Assembly (NCBI RefSeq): GCF_943734655.1
Contig: NC_071354.1
Coordinates: 231,192,397 to 231,256,396, forward strand
Reading direction: 5' to 3'
Length of the DNA stretch: 64,000 bases
Origin: Sabethes cyaneus
Lineage: Eukaryota > Arthropoda > Insecta > Diptera > Culicidae
Below the pieces are notes generated by a model, which saw nothing but the letters and a program-made list of their open reading frames with translations, made no database searches and was not told the origin of the DNA. Made by a program: the position numbers and the translations under genes. Shown here in pieces: positions 22,528 to 33,700 of this stretch; the first letter of the stretch is position 1; each line of letters begins with the position of its first letter.

Positions 22528-23419
22528 ATGAAATTCCTAGTTGTGTTAGCTGTGCTGGTGGCCGCGGCCTCTGCCACCATAAGCATCGATCGCGACCAGC
22601 GAATTATCGGCGGTAATCTCGCTACCTCCGGACAGTTCCCTTATGCCGTTGGGCTTATTACTAGGATAAACATCCTCCTCTCCGGTCAGTGCTCGGGATC
22701 ACTGCTGTCGACGCGTTACATCCTTACCTCGGCTGCATGTGTTAACAAGTAAGATCGTGTTCTACCGGTGGTTAGATCATCCCTCCAAAACTGTTTTCTT
22801 TTTAATTTATTATAGCATTCAGAGCGCTGTAGCTGTTATGGGTGGTCTTCGCATCAACGATGCTACAGAGCCTGGAACGATCCGCATGACTGTTACGGAA
22901 TTCATCGTGCACAGTGGCTATGAGGAGGATGCAGAAAACTTCGATGTTGCTCTGGTCGTATTGCCGCAGGCAATCAGCTTCTCGGATAACATTCAACCCG
23001 TCCGTCTACCGAACCGTCGCCAGATCGAGGGTACTTTCGTCGGACAACAGGGTACCTTTATCGGCTGGGGACGTTTCGGCGAGGGAACGGCCAACTCGCC
23101 CGATCTTCGCTTCGGCAGATCTCAGGTCATCACTAATCTGGCTTGCATCATCAGTTTGCCAACGAACACCATTCTCGGTGAGCATGTTTGCACGTCCGGC
23201 CTGGATGATGCAGCTGGTCAAGGCTCTCCCTGCCAGGGTGATTCCGGTGCACCACTGACCGTTATGGGTGCCGATGGTATCACCACGCAAATCGGTGTCT
23301 TCTCGTTCCATTCCATCCTGGGCTGCGACAGTGGGCGTGCCGCCGTATTCACTCGCATGTCCTCCTACCTGGACTGGATTGAGCAGAACTCGGACGTTGA
23401 AGTCCGGGATGACTTCTAA
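22528..23419 (+). CDS. SPH-4: secreted serine protease homologue lacking catalytic His
   Basis: Two exons, 22528-22748 and 22816-23419, with a 67-bp GT/AG intron in phase 2; product 274 aa. Residues 1-16 are a classic signal peptide (MKFLVVLAVLVAAASA). Activation site Arg25-Ile26 (DQR/IIGG). S1A chymotrypsin/brachyurin-type domain with QCSGSLLS, GWGRFGEG and RMSSYLDWI. The His is Ala70 (TSAAC). The Asp is kept (ENFDVALVVL). The Ser is kept in a variant motif, GDSGAP, where the usual GDSGGP has lost one Gly. Position 189 appears to be Ser, as in chymotrypsins. Without His the triad cannot work normally, so this is probably a non-catalytic homologue. It is the tandem paralogue of SPH-5 with identical exon lengths (221 and 604 bp). 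AATAAA follows at 23470. Confidence 0.93.
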
Positions 23420-23469
23420 ACGCACTCGGATGGGATTTTGTTTGTGGGATCGTGAAATGATTGCTTGAA

Positions 23470-23475
23470 AATAAA
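23470..23475 (+). terminator. AATAAA poly(A) signal of SPH-4
   Basis: AATAAA lies 51 bp after the SPH-4 stop codon, in an AAAATAAATAA context. Confidence 0.7.
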
Positions 23476-23479
23476 TAAG

Positions 23480-24630
23480 AAAGTTGTTTTATGTATATAA
23501 GCAAGCGTTGAATTATTATTATAACTGAGGTTTCCATGCTACTGCTCGTTCAGTCGACGAAGCAGCCAATCAAGTATTTACCAACGTTTCGTTCCTTCAT
23601 TTGGTATATCTTCAAGGTCTGACAATAAATGTAATAAATTTTATAATAATTTATGTTAGTTCATGATTCTGTCATTAACAATTTCAACTCGTATCAATAA
23701 ACGAAAAAAGCATTGTAAAAACATCAAGTGAAATTAAAAATCTTTACTGTACGTGTTTCAAACAGAATTTACGGGTTGTTTCTACCGACTCAGTTTTCAA
23801 CATGTGTGTGAGTAAGTGCGTGTATGTGTGAGTACTTATCAGCACTTTCCATTTTCTTACTTATAACAGTCAATATTTTTGATTGAGGTTGAAAAATTTG
23901 AGAGTCTGTTTGATCATGTAATTTCCTATCTTTTGATTCAAGGTTTTTGTGTATGTTTTAATGGCTTAAAACGCTACAAACAAAACAATTGAGAAAAATT
24001 CATGTTAATATTTTATATTAAGGTTTAAATTTTTTTTGTCACTTTTCCGTGTTGCTTGGATGTTGGTATGTGTTATCAAAATTTATATAATAAATATCCA
24101 TATTTTATTGCCACCTTTAAAGTACCTTCACCGGATATCGATAGAGATCTGTAATAGATATCGTTGTCTTTCTTCAAAATTTAATATGAAAACAGCTGAT
24201 AGTCCTCGAAAACCATCCTTGGCGCTTAATGGAGCATTTACCGTACAAATGCACAAGCAGGACAGCAACAGTATAGCCCGCAGATGTTTCATTTTGTGCA
24301 AAAAGTGCGTCACAATTGAACACCTGCAATCACCGGGAAATCGAATGGAAGATTGCCTCAAGTGAAATTTAACGATAAAATATGCTTGAACAAAGTTTCT
24401 ATTCGAGATAACCAATAATAGAATTGAAAAGATCCACTGTGTGGTCGACGTCTATCTGACGGGAAAAGGAAATCAAATCCGATGACTTTATTATCGCTGG
24501 CTTTTAAGCTAGCTATTTTTTCGGAGTCTCTCACCTAACGCACCTGCCTTCCAATGGTTCAAGTCTAATCAAAACCATAGTTTAGACTTTATCAAATTAC
24601 GTACAGATTGGGGCAAACCCGCTGTAAAAC
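23480..24630. other. Intergenic region between SPH-4 and SPH-5
   Basis: AT-rich, no supported gene. It contains a short GTGTGTGAGT run near 23805-23833. Confidence 0.5.
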
Positions 24631-24654
24631 CGATAAGCAACAAGCCTTTAAATG
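24630..24654 (+). promoter_or_regulatory. SPH-5 promoter: GATA site plus TATA box
   Basis: ACCGATAAGC (24629-24638) is followed by GCCTTTAAAT (24644-24653), 54 bp before the ATG at 24707. The same two motifs in the same order precede SPH-4, with closer spacing here. GATA sites are typical of insect gut promoters; tissue specificity is inference. Confidence 0.6.
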
Positions 24655-24706
24655 TTCGATGCTTACCGGTAGGCCCAATTATTTGCGGTTGGCTTGCATT
24701 GGAAAA

Positions 24707-25595
24707 ATGAAGCAAACAATAGTACTCTGCTTACTGGTGGTGGCGGCCTCGGCATCAACCCTTCCGGAACATGATCGGCGCGTCATCGGAGGCTCATTGG
24801 CCGCAGCCGGACAGTTTCCCTACGCGGTAGGTCTGATCACTAGGATCAACATCCTACTTTCGGGTCAATGTTCAGGATCTTTGCTGTCCACCCGTGCCAT
24901 TCTCACATCGGCCAGCTGTGTTTCCGGGTAACGTCAATTGTCCGTTACTATTTCTTCATTCAGTTACTAATATTTTCATCCAAATTTTCAGAGTTCAAAG
25001 TGCTGAAGTTGTAATGGGTGGCCTTCGAATCAACGACCCAAGCGAGCCAGGCCAAGTCCGCATGACGGCAACTCAATTTATCATTCACAATGGCTATCTC
25101 GAAGGCACGGAGAACTTCGATGTCGCTCTGGTCATTCTTCCGATTCCGGTTACGCTCAGTGACACGATCCGACCGGTGCGTCTTCCAAACCGTCGCCAGG
25201 TGGAAGCCAGCTTCAATGGGCAACAGGGAACCTTCATGGGCTGGGGCAGATTTGGCGATGGTACGACCAACTCGGATGTACTGCGCTTTGGACGGTCTCA
25301 AGTTATCACCAATTTAGCTTGTACGGTTAGCTTGGTAACGAGCACCATTTTGAGCGAGCACATCTGCACGGAAGGATTCAACTCGGGTGCCGGACGTGGT
25401 TCGCCTTGTCAGGGTGATAGCGGTGCTCCGCTGACCATCGTCGATGCCGACGGAACGACCACCCTGGTTGGCGTCTTTTCGTTCCATTCAGTTTTGGGCT
25501 GTGATAGTGGACGTGCCGCTGTCTACACGCGTATGTCAGCCTATCTGGACTGGATCGCGGAAAACTCTGATGTTGTCATTCGGGATGACTTCTAA
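24707..25595 (+). CDS. SPH-5: secreted serine protease homologue lacking catalytic His
   Basis: Two exons, 24707-24927 and 24992-25595, with a 64-bp GT/AG intron in phase 2; product 274 aa. Residues 1-17 form the signal peptide. Activation site Arg25-Val26 (DRR/VIGG). The S1A domain is closely similar to SPH-4 throughout. The His is Ser70 (TSASC), the Asp is kept (ENFDVALVIL), and the Ser is kept in GDSGAP. The ATG at 24707 was preferred over the in-frame ATG at 24659 because the latter lies only about 5 bp past the TATA box and would put the signal peptide internally. Likely a secreted non-catalytic homologue produced by tandem duplication with SPH-4. Poly(A) signal at 25673. Confidence 0.93.
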
Positions 25596-25672
25596 TAGTC
25601 TAGCTTTACCGTTAGTTTTAATATTTTACGATCTGTCCAAGTGTTCATCTGCCAAGTAGTAAATTAAATGAA

Positions 25673-25678
25673 AATAAA
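25673..25678 (+). terminator. AATAAA poly(A) signal of SPH-5
   Basis: AATAAA lies 78 bp after the stop codon, in a GAAAATAAAGG context. Confidence 0.65.
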
Positions 25679-25744
25679 GGATGATTTCTGGTGCACTACA
25701 TCTTTCTGCATATTCACTGTAAAACTAAAAAAAAGGAGTCCTCT

Positions 25745-26430
25745 CCTTTGTATTAAACTACTTCTCGCTCCCAGTTCTTGTTCGGGTCTTCTTCTGGTTC
25801 CATTTGATCATAGCCGAATAGTGGCCAGCGAGGTGCAGCTTTTGCTTGTTGGAAGAGTCCTTGTCCTTGGGCATGACTTGCACGCTGTAGGCGGCATACC
25901 ACTCCATGACCTTTGTTCCGTCATGACAGGATGCCAAATGCGGCCAAAAACAGTACGAATCTATTAGTATTGCTTCAGAAAAGGTAGCAGATGACTTTTG
26001 AGACCTTCGCTTGCGTAAATGCCTGATTGACGGTTCAGCTTGCAGTGAAAATGACACTTGTTAAGCCACAGGAACAGTCAGCCTGCCGAAACCAGATATT
26101 TCTTAGCAAACTTTGACAGTTTCATATGCTTGAAAATATCTACCATCTTTTCCTTTCCAGTTACCGTATAGAACTTCTGTCTAGGAAGCTGCTTGAAATC
26201 TGTTCAGGCATAGGTTCCCGGATCATGTTTTGGCCGTCTCGTTTTGTTTATCGTCGCGATTTGGAGTTACTGCCTTCTTACAGTCAGTCGTCAATTCGGA
26301 TAATCTTTTAGCTCGATCCACGGTTGTAGATGACATTCTCAGCTTGTTTGCGACATCTCGGACGGAGACGGGACGGACGGATATCTTTGACTTTCGAGTT
26401 GTCACGAATGCCATAGTCTTTCACGGACGG
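25745..26430 (-). pseudogene. ITm transposase relic, helix-turn-helix to C-terminus
   Basis: Minus-strand order is N to C. VSVRDVANKLRMSSTTVDRAK and VTPNRDDKQNE (26223-26380) form the helix-turn-helix and linker. Then a degraded middle. Then SYCFWPHLASCHDGTKVMEWYAA (25880-25960), where the second catalytic Asp of the usual WPDLASCHY motif reads His. Stops break the frame. It abuts, but lies outside, the element at 26505-29254. Confidence 0.75.
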
Positions 26431-26639
26431 ATGGTGCCGCTGATGCTAGTTTATTGTTACTTACTATTTGCATCTCGCAAAACTTCCGAATCTTTAAGAT
26501 GATAACGGGTGGCAACTAAAATTTTGGAACTTTTTTCTCGAGCTGTCAAAAAAAGACAAAGATACTTGAAGGAGATCTGATTTACTGAAATTAAAGATAC
26601 ATTGCCCATTGTTGAAAAAAGAAATAGTGAACATTTGAA

Positions 26640-27640
26640 AACGGTCCGTAATTGGCGAAGCTATCCTTTGATGTCGGAACAGAAGCGTTGTACGGCCGTC
26701 ATGTCAACTTTGCGAATGCATCTCTTTATGCTACTAATCAACTGTTTGCAGTTCTTGGCTCTCCAGTTATTTTTGTACACCAAGTTGCTCAAAAGCCCGA
26801 AGAAATCTTCGATTGGGCGACACTGAGGCAGATTTGTCGGGTTGCGGTTTTTGGGTACAAATGGGATCGAATGGGTATTTAGGAACGATAGTGTTTTTTG
26901 CGTAATGCGATGATGCTTTATCCGGCAAAAACACGTCTTGTCCATCTGTATGATGTTTTTGTATAAACGGTAAACGGGATCAAAATTTTCTTTAAACTTT
27001 TGTTCTGGTACACATCTTGATTGATAGCCAAACCAGAGGGCTTGAACCATGGTTTAGAAATACCTATCTCGGAAATGGCAATGTACAGCATCATTTTTTG
27101 TTCAAACTTATGTTTAAATTTGTATTTAATGTTCGGAGATACAGTAGAACTATCCATGGAATAGTATCGGTCATTTTCGGAAATGTGCGTCGTCGAAAGG
27201 GGGAAGTAACTTTCGTTGTCCAAAACAAAGCATTTTTCGGAATAATATTTTATCATCCAGCGGCATTGGGATTTCAGCGCCGAAAACTGTCCCTCAGTAT
27301 ATTCCGGGGCTCTTGTCTTCTTTCGGCATTTTATTCCGACTCTTTTCAATGTTTTTCAGATGTACTGGTGTACATCTGGATGTACAGTCGAACTTTTTTG
27401 CGGCATCCCGTTGGTTCACGGAAACCTTTTTGTTGAAATCACGAGAAAGAGAACGAAGTCCTTTTGCATCCATAATTTTGGCTTACGAGTTGTTGTTGGG
27501 GTTTTTACGATATGGTAAATAGTCGAAGTCGCAACATTTTCGCTTTTAAAATGTTATACCGTATACTTTTTGCCGAAATCTTTGTGCAATTCATAGAAGT
27601 GTACAACGCGCTCACGAAAGGCTTCTTGTTTTGACGCCAT
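26640..27640 (-). pseudogene. ITm transposase (DD37E-like) with frameshifts
   Basis: Minus strand. N-terminus MASKQEAFRERVVHFYELHK near 27640. Then GIKCRKKTRAPEYTEGQ, CFVLDNESYF near 27220 (first Asp), KFEQKMMLYIAISEIGISKP, and in another frame LPDKASSHYAKN near 26910 (second Asp). Then RPIEDFFGLLSNLVYKNNW near 26790 (Glu) and QLISSIKRCIRKVD. All three acidic residues remain, but at least two frameshifts and several stops separate them, so no functional enzyme is encoded. Similar transposases are known from mosquitoes as the ITmD37E group; membership is inferred. Confidence 0.8.
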
Positions 27641-28600
27641 TTTCAACAAAACTTGGCAAGCATCAAAGTAAATTGATATATACCAGGTATATGACAATGC
27701 GAGCTGTCATATACACTTTGCACTAACACATCTACACTAGTTCTGAGATTTCGAGCATTTTGTATGGAAAATTAGTTAATTTTTTAAAAAAATCGTTGGA
27801 TACGCAAAATTTGTCTATTTTTTCTCTCACAGTTTTTATGTTTATGCTTAGAACATTATATCTAGTATGTATTTTCATGAATACAATGAAGTGCAACATT
27901 CCAAATTGCAAGCGGTAATTTTTTCGTCAAAACGGTATCAAGATATCTCAAAGAAATGTCGTTATATCGCTTTCCTACAAGTAGTAAAACAAAAAAGATT
28001 TTTTTTTAAAATGCTCGGACATGATTGTTCAATAAGCAGCATGAGCAACATTGTTATCCGCCCGCGATATTTTTCGTCTGATTTCTGGTAAGCTTTAAAA
28101 GTGTTAATTATCTTCTAAGACCGTTTTGTAGCAATCTAAGATTACTTTTTATGGTTTTCTACATAGTGTTGAGACGGGTAAATTTATGTTAAAAAGGTAT
28201 CATCTTGGAACAGTGACTTCAACTTAAGGATTTTCAAGCAGTAGCACAAGCATCTATTCGAATAAAACTATTTTTTAAAAGAAGACATCAAAGGCAGATA
28301 TTCAAGAGCATCATGCAAGCAAAATGTTGGATGGAACGTGTTTTAATTTAAGCAACCTTATACCGTATTGATCGTGAAGTGTTAGAAACATTAATTCATT
28401 TTTCAATTGCACATCGAAATAGTTAGTCATCCATGTTCTCAAATTTTTTACGTATAATAAAGAAGGCTACAAGTGCAAATGACTTTAAAATATATTCCTT
28501 ACATTTCATTGTAAATGTTCAAATATTTCTCTGGAATAATATAGCTGCATTCATTAATTACAATTAATTTAGTTTTAATTTTCATGCAAGTTCCACCATA

Positions 28601-29025
28601 CCGTGGACCCCCGTTCGTTTGACCGTTTTTAATCTGAACACTTTTTAATTTGAACCCCGCTGGTTTGCACGATGTGCAAATTAAAAATGGTTCAAATGTC
28701 ATTCTCAACATGGCATCATTTGCCTTCGCAGACAATGCACATAAACACGATTTGTTTGTACTGATCTAGCGTGTTTAATCCTAGTTTAATCAGTGTCACA
28801 TTTCGTTTCCCAACGATTACGATAGAAATCCGATCGGAGAATAACATATTCGCTGCTTGCAACTAACAACTATACGAGACTAAATCAAACCACCAAAACA
28901 ATAACAAAGAGCAGGGCGGCCAGTTCATACAAGTTTTAGCATATTGAGGGTTGCTAGTTGTTCAAATTAAAAACGAACCCCGTTAGTTTGCATGAGGAAT
29001 CGTTCAAACGAACGGGGGTCCACTG
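28601..29025. mobile_element. 425-bp pogo-type MITE
   Basis: Inverted ends CCGTGGACCCCCGTTCGTTT and CAGTGGACCCCCGTTCGTTT (reverse strand) with TA duplications at 28599-28600 and 29026-29027. Internal inverted copies of TTTTTAATTTGAAC-like blocks. No ORF. The CAGTGGACCC end and TA target fit Tc1/mariner-pogo derived MITEs. Confidence 0.82.
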
Positions 29026-30161
29026 TATTTCAGAACTATTTCTTCTTCTTTCTACACACACTAATGCAACCCTCGATGGTCACATACCTGGTATATATCA
29101 ATTTACTTTGGGCAAGCATAAACAAAACAAAAAGTACTGGCAGAAAGAGGAGAGAGAGAGAACTAACACATAAATACTCTCATTTCTCTCTGAGCTCGTT
29201 TGTTGTTGTGCATAGGGGGCTCAAAAAAATTCCAAAATTTTAGTCGCCACTTGTTACACAAATTCACGAAAATCATTGATTAAAATAGATTCCTCCTTTA
29301 AAAACTAATTTTCAAGCGTCTCAGAAGTCGCAAGTCGATCCGTTAGAGTCATCTGGCACGTTGGGCCACTCTGTTTTTGGTATTATTAGTGGGGTTGTTG
29401 AGGAGAACCACTCGTCCGACATTGTTACGATGTGTTCGGCCCACCATAGTCGCTCGACTTTCGCTGGATGCACGATGGGAATCTCTTCAAGCAGGGCATG
29501 TAGTTTGCAACTCCCGGTTGCAACTTGTACTCCGACAAATATCGTCCGCAGCACCTTCCACACGAACACGATAAGGGCGTTCAATCAATAAGAACCACCT
29601 GCCTGCTGAGAGTTTTGTACACTGTCAGTTTCGTACGGCGGCCAATACTTCTTGATCGTAGCATTTTGCGAAGAGCAAAGTAGGCCGCTAGATTTTCTTA
29701 ATAGTGTTGTTGTCCGTGGTTACTAGCGAATACACCCAAATACATAAATTTAAATACTATTTCTAGTTCGTCGCTGTCAACGGTTATCGTCCGTGGAAGG
29801 CGCGCGATTGTCCTCTATGAGCCTGTCCCTTTCACTTATTTGATCTTCAACCCATTTATTTTTAGCACAATCCTCTTAGACTACGCTTACAATCCGGCAT
29901 AGATTTTCTCCGCCAGCGCAAAGCTCCTAGCTTTGATGTCAAAGACATCTGCAAAGCCTACTTAGTTTATCCCTTACCTTTATCGTGCCTCTTCTATCTA
30001 TGTCCGCTCTTCGGATCACCCTTTAAGAGTAATGTTGAAAAGCATGCAGGATAAGTCGTCACCTTGTCACAACGCTCGCGCGTGGTGAACGCCGGGTGGG
30101 CATGTTGTACTCCCGACATTTCTGCAAGATCTGACGGATGGCAAAGATTTGGCATGTAGTT

Positions 30162-30819
30162 AAAAAAGCAAAGCCATGGGTTTATACCGTCTTTAGACAT
30201 TACCCTTCTTTATCGACAGACTTCGCAGCCGGCTGTTAGAGTACAGGAAAATTACGGGGCCAGTGCAACAATCCTACTGACTCTAACTAGCAACTTAGCA
30301 ACTCTAACTTAGTAGAATCAAGCCATTCGATGTCAAGTGACTTTAGCATGGGTTAATTCTCAGGCCCCTCCATTTACCCTTCCTTCGTGCTGAATTCTAT
30401 ATTTACTTTCTGAAGCCTCTTGACAGTGCAAATGTCCCTCCTATAGTTAAGTGTACTGGTCAGAGGTACGAATGAGTCCTCGCCAGGGACGACTGTAATA
30501 TGGGATAGTGCTGGCAGCGAGGAATAAGTGGGTAAAGTAGATCAAGCTTTGAAGGAAGGGTAAACCCCAATACACGCAAGCACGCATAAAAAAAATTCAA
30601 TAAGCATATCGCTCACTCAATAGCGATTATAGCAAAAAGAAATGCAGTGCAGGTCATACAGCAAACACCCGGGCGATATTACAATAGATCAACTATACTG
30701 GTCGCAGTAATGAGTCCACACATGGAAAAAAAAAAACTAGCAAGCACCGCCTAGCCGAGATTCGAACATAAGACGACTGGCTTGTTAGACCAGCGTCGTA
30801 CCTCGAAGCTAACTGGGCG
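30162..30819 (-). repeat. SINE family A, split by a family B SINE
   Basis: The tail part is at 30162-30293 and the tRNA-like head at 30736-30819, both on the minus strand. The 10-bp target duplication GCATGTAGTT occurs at 30152-30161 and 30820-30829. The two parts join cleanly when 30294-30735 is removed, by comparison with 41841-42052. Confidence 0.8.
30294..30735 (+). repeat. SINE family B with poly(A) tail, nested insertion
   Basis: 442 bp ending in a run of A. The duplication ACTAGCAA flanks it (30286-30293 and 30736-30743, the first A ambiguous with the tail). It is the same family as 40274-40607 and, in reverse, 42765-42985 and 60365-60670. The 3' part (ACAGCAAACACCCGGGCGAT and onward) is shared with 40540-40600. 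Confidence 0.78.
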
Positions 30820-31269
30820 GCATGTAGTTCTGCTCCCATGGAAGCCCGCTTGCCCGCTTCTCCTTCTTTTAAATCTTAGAAATGACCCAATGTAGAACTC
30901 TGCTGTTAAGCGCTCCCTATCGGCGAATTTGTTGGTCTTCTGCTATCCGGTTTCTCGTTTAACCTCTTGAAGTTCAGCTGCCGAGACATTACTATTTCCA
31001 TGTGGATTCCTAGTTTAATTTTCGTTCCGCCTCCTTCTGCAACTTCATCATTGAGGTGTTCATCGAAGAACTGTTTCCACCTATCTACCACCACGTTTGT
31101 GATCGATTTCCTTCCTCGTCTCTACACATGTTGAGTTTCGGTTTGTAGCCCTTACAAGATTGGTTCTAAGTTCTAATTCAATTCAGTTGCTCTTCACGAC
31201 TTTTGTCCTCCTTCTGTCGTTTTGACTCGTCAGGATCGTGGTCAACAGGTTCCTTACTCATCGTTATTT

Positions 31270-33700
31270 CGTAAGTTTTCAGTAGTGACAATGCTCAGAT
31301 AATTTTTCTAAAAACTGTTATTTCCCTTCACCGTTGATTGCTATTTCCCTTCAAACTAATCATTTCGTATACTCTGGAGTTTTTTGATCAAGTACCTACT
31401 ACCTACTATCCGATAGCCGAGCGTGTTCTGCGCCAACCTTCTTCGAAGTTTGAAGCTTCTAACTCCTCAGAAGAAGGCAATGTTTCAACCAGTATTCGCA
31501 CGTAGTTTTCAGCAGATTGCAGGTCATCTAGCCGAGGGGAACGGGTTTGATGTGACTTGTGAACGGTTGACAAATTTGAGTGTTCATATACTGCGCTTAG
31601 ATAATGGTCAGAGTCCCTGTAGAGAACTTAAGTTCGTAATGTTAGAGAAGAAACGGCTATCTATGAAAACGTGTAACCGGTGGTTCCAATCAGCATAGTC
31701 TTGTGACTCCATCCCAAGTTCAAATCCTCTTTCCCTTGATCAGAGTATTCGAGTCCCAACACCCTGAATACGCCCCTGGCCAGATTGTCAACATTGCGAG
31801 AGCGGTGAGTGCGCATCTCAAAGTAGATGTCACAAGCCTCGTCCACACTGAACAGTTTTCGGGGAGAGGGTGTGAACGTACTCCAATAAATAAATAGTTG
31901 GTAGCGTTAGGGGACATTCACTAGCGACGTCACTAATGTTGCGGGATATGTTGCGGAACGGATGTGACCCAAAATGTCAAAACTCGACAGTTTGTCGAGT
32001 TTAAGTCCATCTAACTACAATAATTAGCTTCCTAGGCTTGGCATCTAATGGGATGCTTTCTTTCCGTCCTTGACTCTGAACCTGAATAGAAGTGCGCGTC
32101 GGGAATTAAAGTTAGTTAATATATAAAGTGTGTACCATAAGTAGGGTAATCTAGCTAAAATATTTTGGTGTGATGAGTTTTTCTAGAGCTAAAGTTAAAA
32201 GTAAAGCCACACCGGTAGTGGTGGTAGTGTTAGTGTAGTGTGTTAAAACTTAAAAGTTAGGCAACAAAGACAACACGTTAAAAGGTGATTAAAAGCATGC
32301 TGAGTTAACCTAAAACAGCCCACTAATAGCGAATTTCTACTAAATAGTTTATTCCAGTGGTCAAGCTAAAACCTTACTGTAATAAAACGGACACAGCTAA
32401 AATTAGAAGTAAAACGTAGAATAAGATGTACAGAGTGCTTAAAGATAGTGGTAAAACTTAAAGGTAGAACAATACAACACGTTAAAAGGTGATTAAAACG
32501 AAGTTGCCTTAACCTAGAAACAGCACATTAACAGCGAATTTCTATTATATAGCTAATCTTCTTATCAAACTAAAATCGTGAAATAAAAGGAAGGACGAAC
32601 ACCACGTGTAAGCACAGAGAGCAAATAAAAAAAAGATACAAGAAGGTAATACTTTAAAACATTATTGTAAAAATTGTATTGTATAGTTTGTTAAAAAAAA
32701 GAAAGAATTGTAAGCACATGGTAAAACTATTATGACACATAAATTAATAAAAAACCAACAGGTCCATCAGGGCCTTTTCTTTGTATCGGAAAATATTTCC
32801 GGCGTTTCTTTCTTCGTAGCCAACGAACAACCCCCTTGGTAACCTCTAATTTGGACGGAAAATTGAACGATTTCACCCGATCGGTTTAGGCTTCGAACTG
32901 GATGAAAACCCACTTCATAACCGTACAGCATATTACTTTAACGAGGCTGAAGAAGACATACCATCGAACCGACCTTGGCACAACGAACGGTGTGGTTAAC
33001 TCGAAGGGACATCCTTAAATGATAACCTCGATCGAGTTGCGGATCCTCTCTCCTGCGGACCATCAAGGGACAACCCCTCGCAACGAACGGCGGACGCTTT
33101 CCTCCCCGCACCTTGAATACTTACCATAGAACGGCTTGTTGGTGGCCCGTGAGTGCTTAGAATTTAAGTATAAATTATAGCTTAAGTGCGTTCGCTCAAC
33201 ACGGAATATTTAAATTCCGTGCAGGTTCTGAGTCCGTTCGGAAGCGAGCATACGTGACTTTTGAGCAGTCCCTAATAGTTAGATTCCGTTCTGGGATGTT
33301 GCTCACGGCGGCTCGCTAGTTCGTGTACTAAAAATTAGTTAGGCGAGATAGTTCCCCTCCGTCCACTGAGATCTGTTCACTGTGGCTCACCGGATTGCCG
33401 ATCGCGGTAGTGGTGAGCATAACCGACCCTGAGATCCCCTCCCTGTTGGAGCATGAACTAGCTAGATAGGGGAAACTGGAGTGTAACTACGTGTTACAAA
33501 CGTTTGTCAATCTTGTCCATTATACGGTGGTCAGGTGATCTCTAGGTGGCTTTGTGGATATTTTTGAGTGAGTAAAAGATGCTTCGGATCACCAAGCCTC
33601 GGGAAGCTGCGAAGTTTATACATCGTTGGAGTCGGAGTGCAGACTACCAGACCCAATTGCCTGTCTATATGACATGGGTGTTCATATCCTCAATGACGAT
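31270..33700. other. No gene seen; contains a diverged ~210-bp tandem duplication
   Basis: No convincing coding sequence. Two diverged copies of about 210 bp lie at roughly 32160-32370 and 32370-32580, sharing CAACACGTTAAAAGGTGATT and AGCGAATTTCTA. The block 32740-33500 is less AT-rich and compositionally different (for example 33150-33470) and could be part of an LTR or an untranslated region. I could not find a second copy or a TG...CA pair to prove an LTR. Confidence 0.4.

Larger units (their letters stand above)
26505..29254 (-). mobile_element. 2.75-kb mariner-like (ITm) DNA transposon with TIRs and TA target duplication
   Basis: Terminal inverted repeats ACGGGTGGCAACTAAAATTT at the left and ACAAGTGGCGACTAAAATTT on the reverse strand at the right differ at three of 20 positions. 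TA flanks both ends (26503-26504, 29255-29256). A second, subterminal inverted pair (AAAGTAAATTGATATATACC) lies at about 27665 and 29103. The transposase relic is in 26640-27640 on the minus strand. A pogo-type MITE sits inside at 28601-29025. Confidence 0.82.
29330..31260 (-). mobile_element. RTE-like retrotransposon relic, split by nested SINEs
   Basis: On the minus strand from 31260 downwards: NQSCKGYKPKLNMCRDE (about 31130), DRWKQFFDEHLNDE (about 31060), an ILQKCREYN block (about 30120), an FADVFDI block near 29950, and KVERLWWAEHIVTMSDEW near 29440 (the WAGH..RM C-terminal motif). Stops and frameshifts are frequent. A SINE of family A (30162-30819) splits it. It shares the SCKGY/RKGY...DMCRDE linker with the relic at 18180-21650, so the two are from one subfamily. 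Confidence 0.75.

Noticed and set aside
23800..23835. Possible CRISPR-like or regulatory repeat from GTGTGTGAGT words
   Set aside because: A short GT-rich simple repeat with no spacing pattern; eukaryotic context.
24659..24707. Alternative upstream ATG for SPH-5
   Set aside because: It lies only a few bases beyond the TATA box, so it would be outside the mRNA, and would bury the signal peptide.
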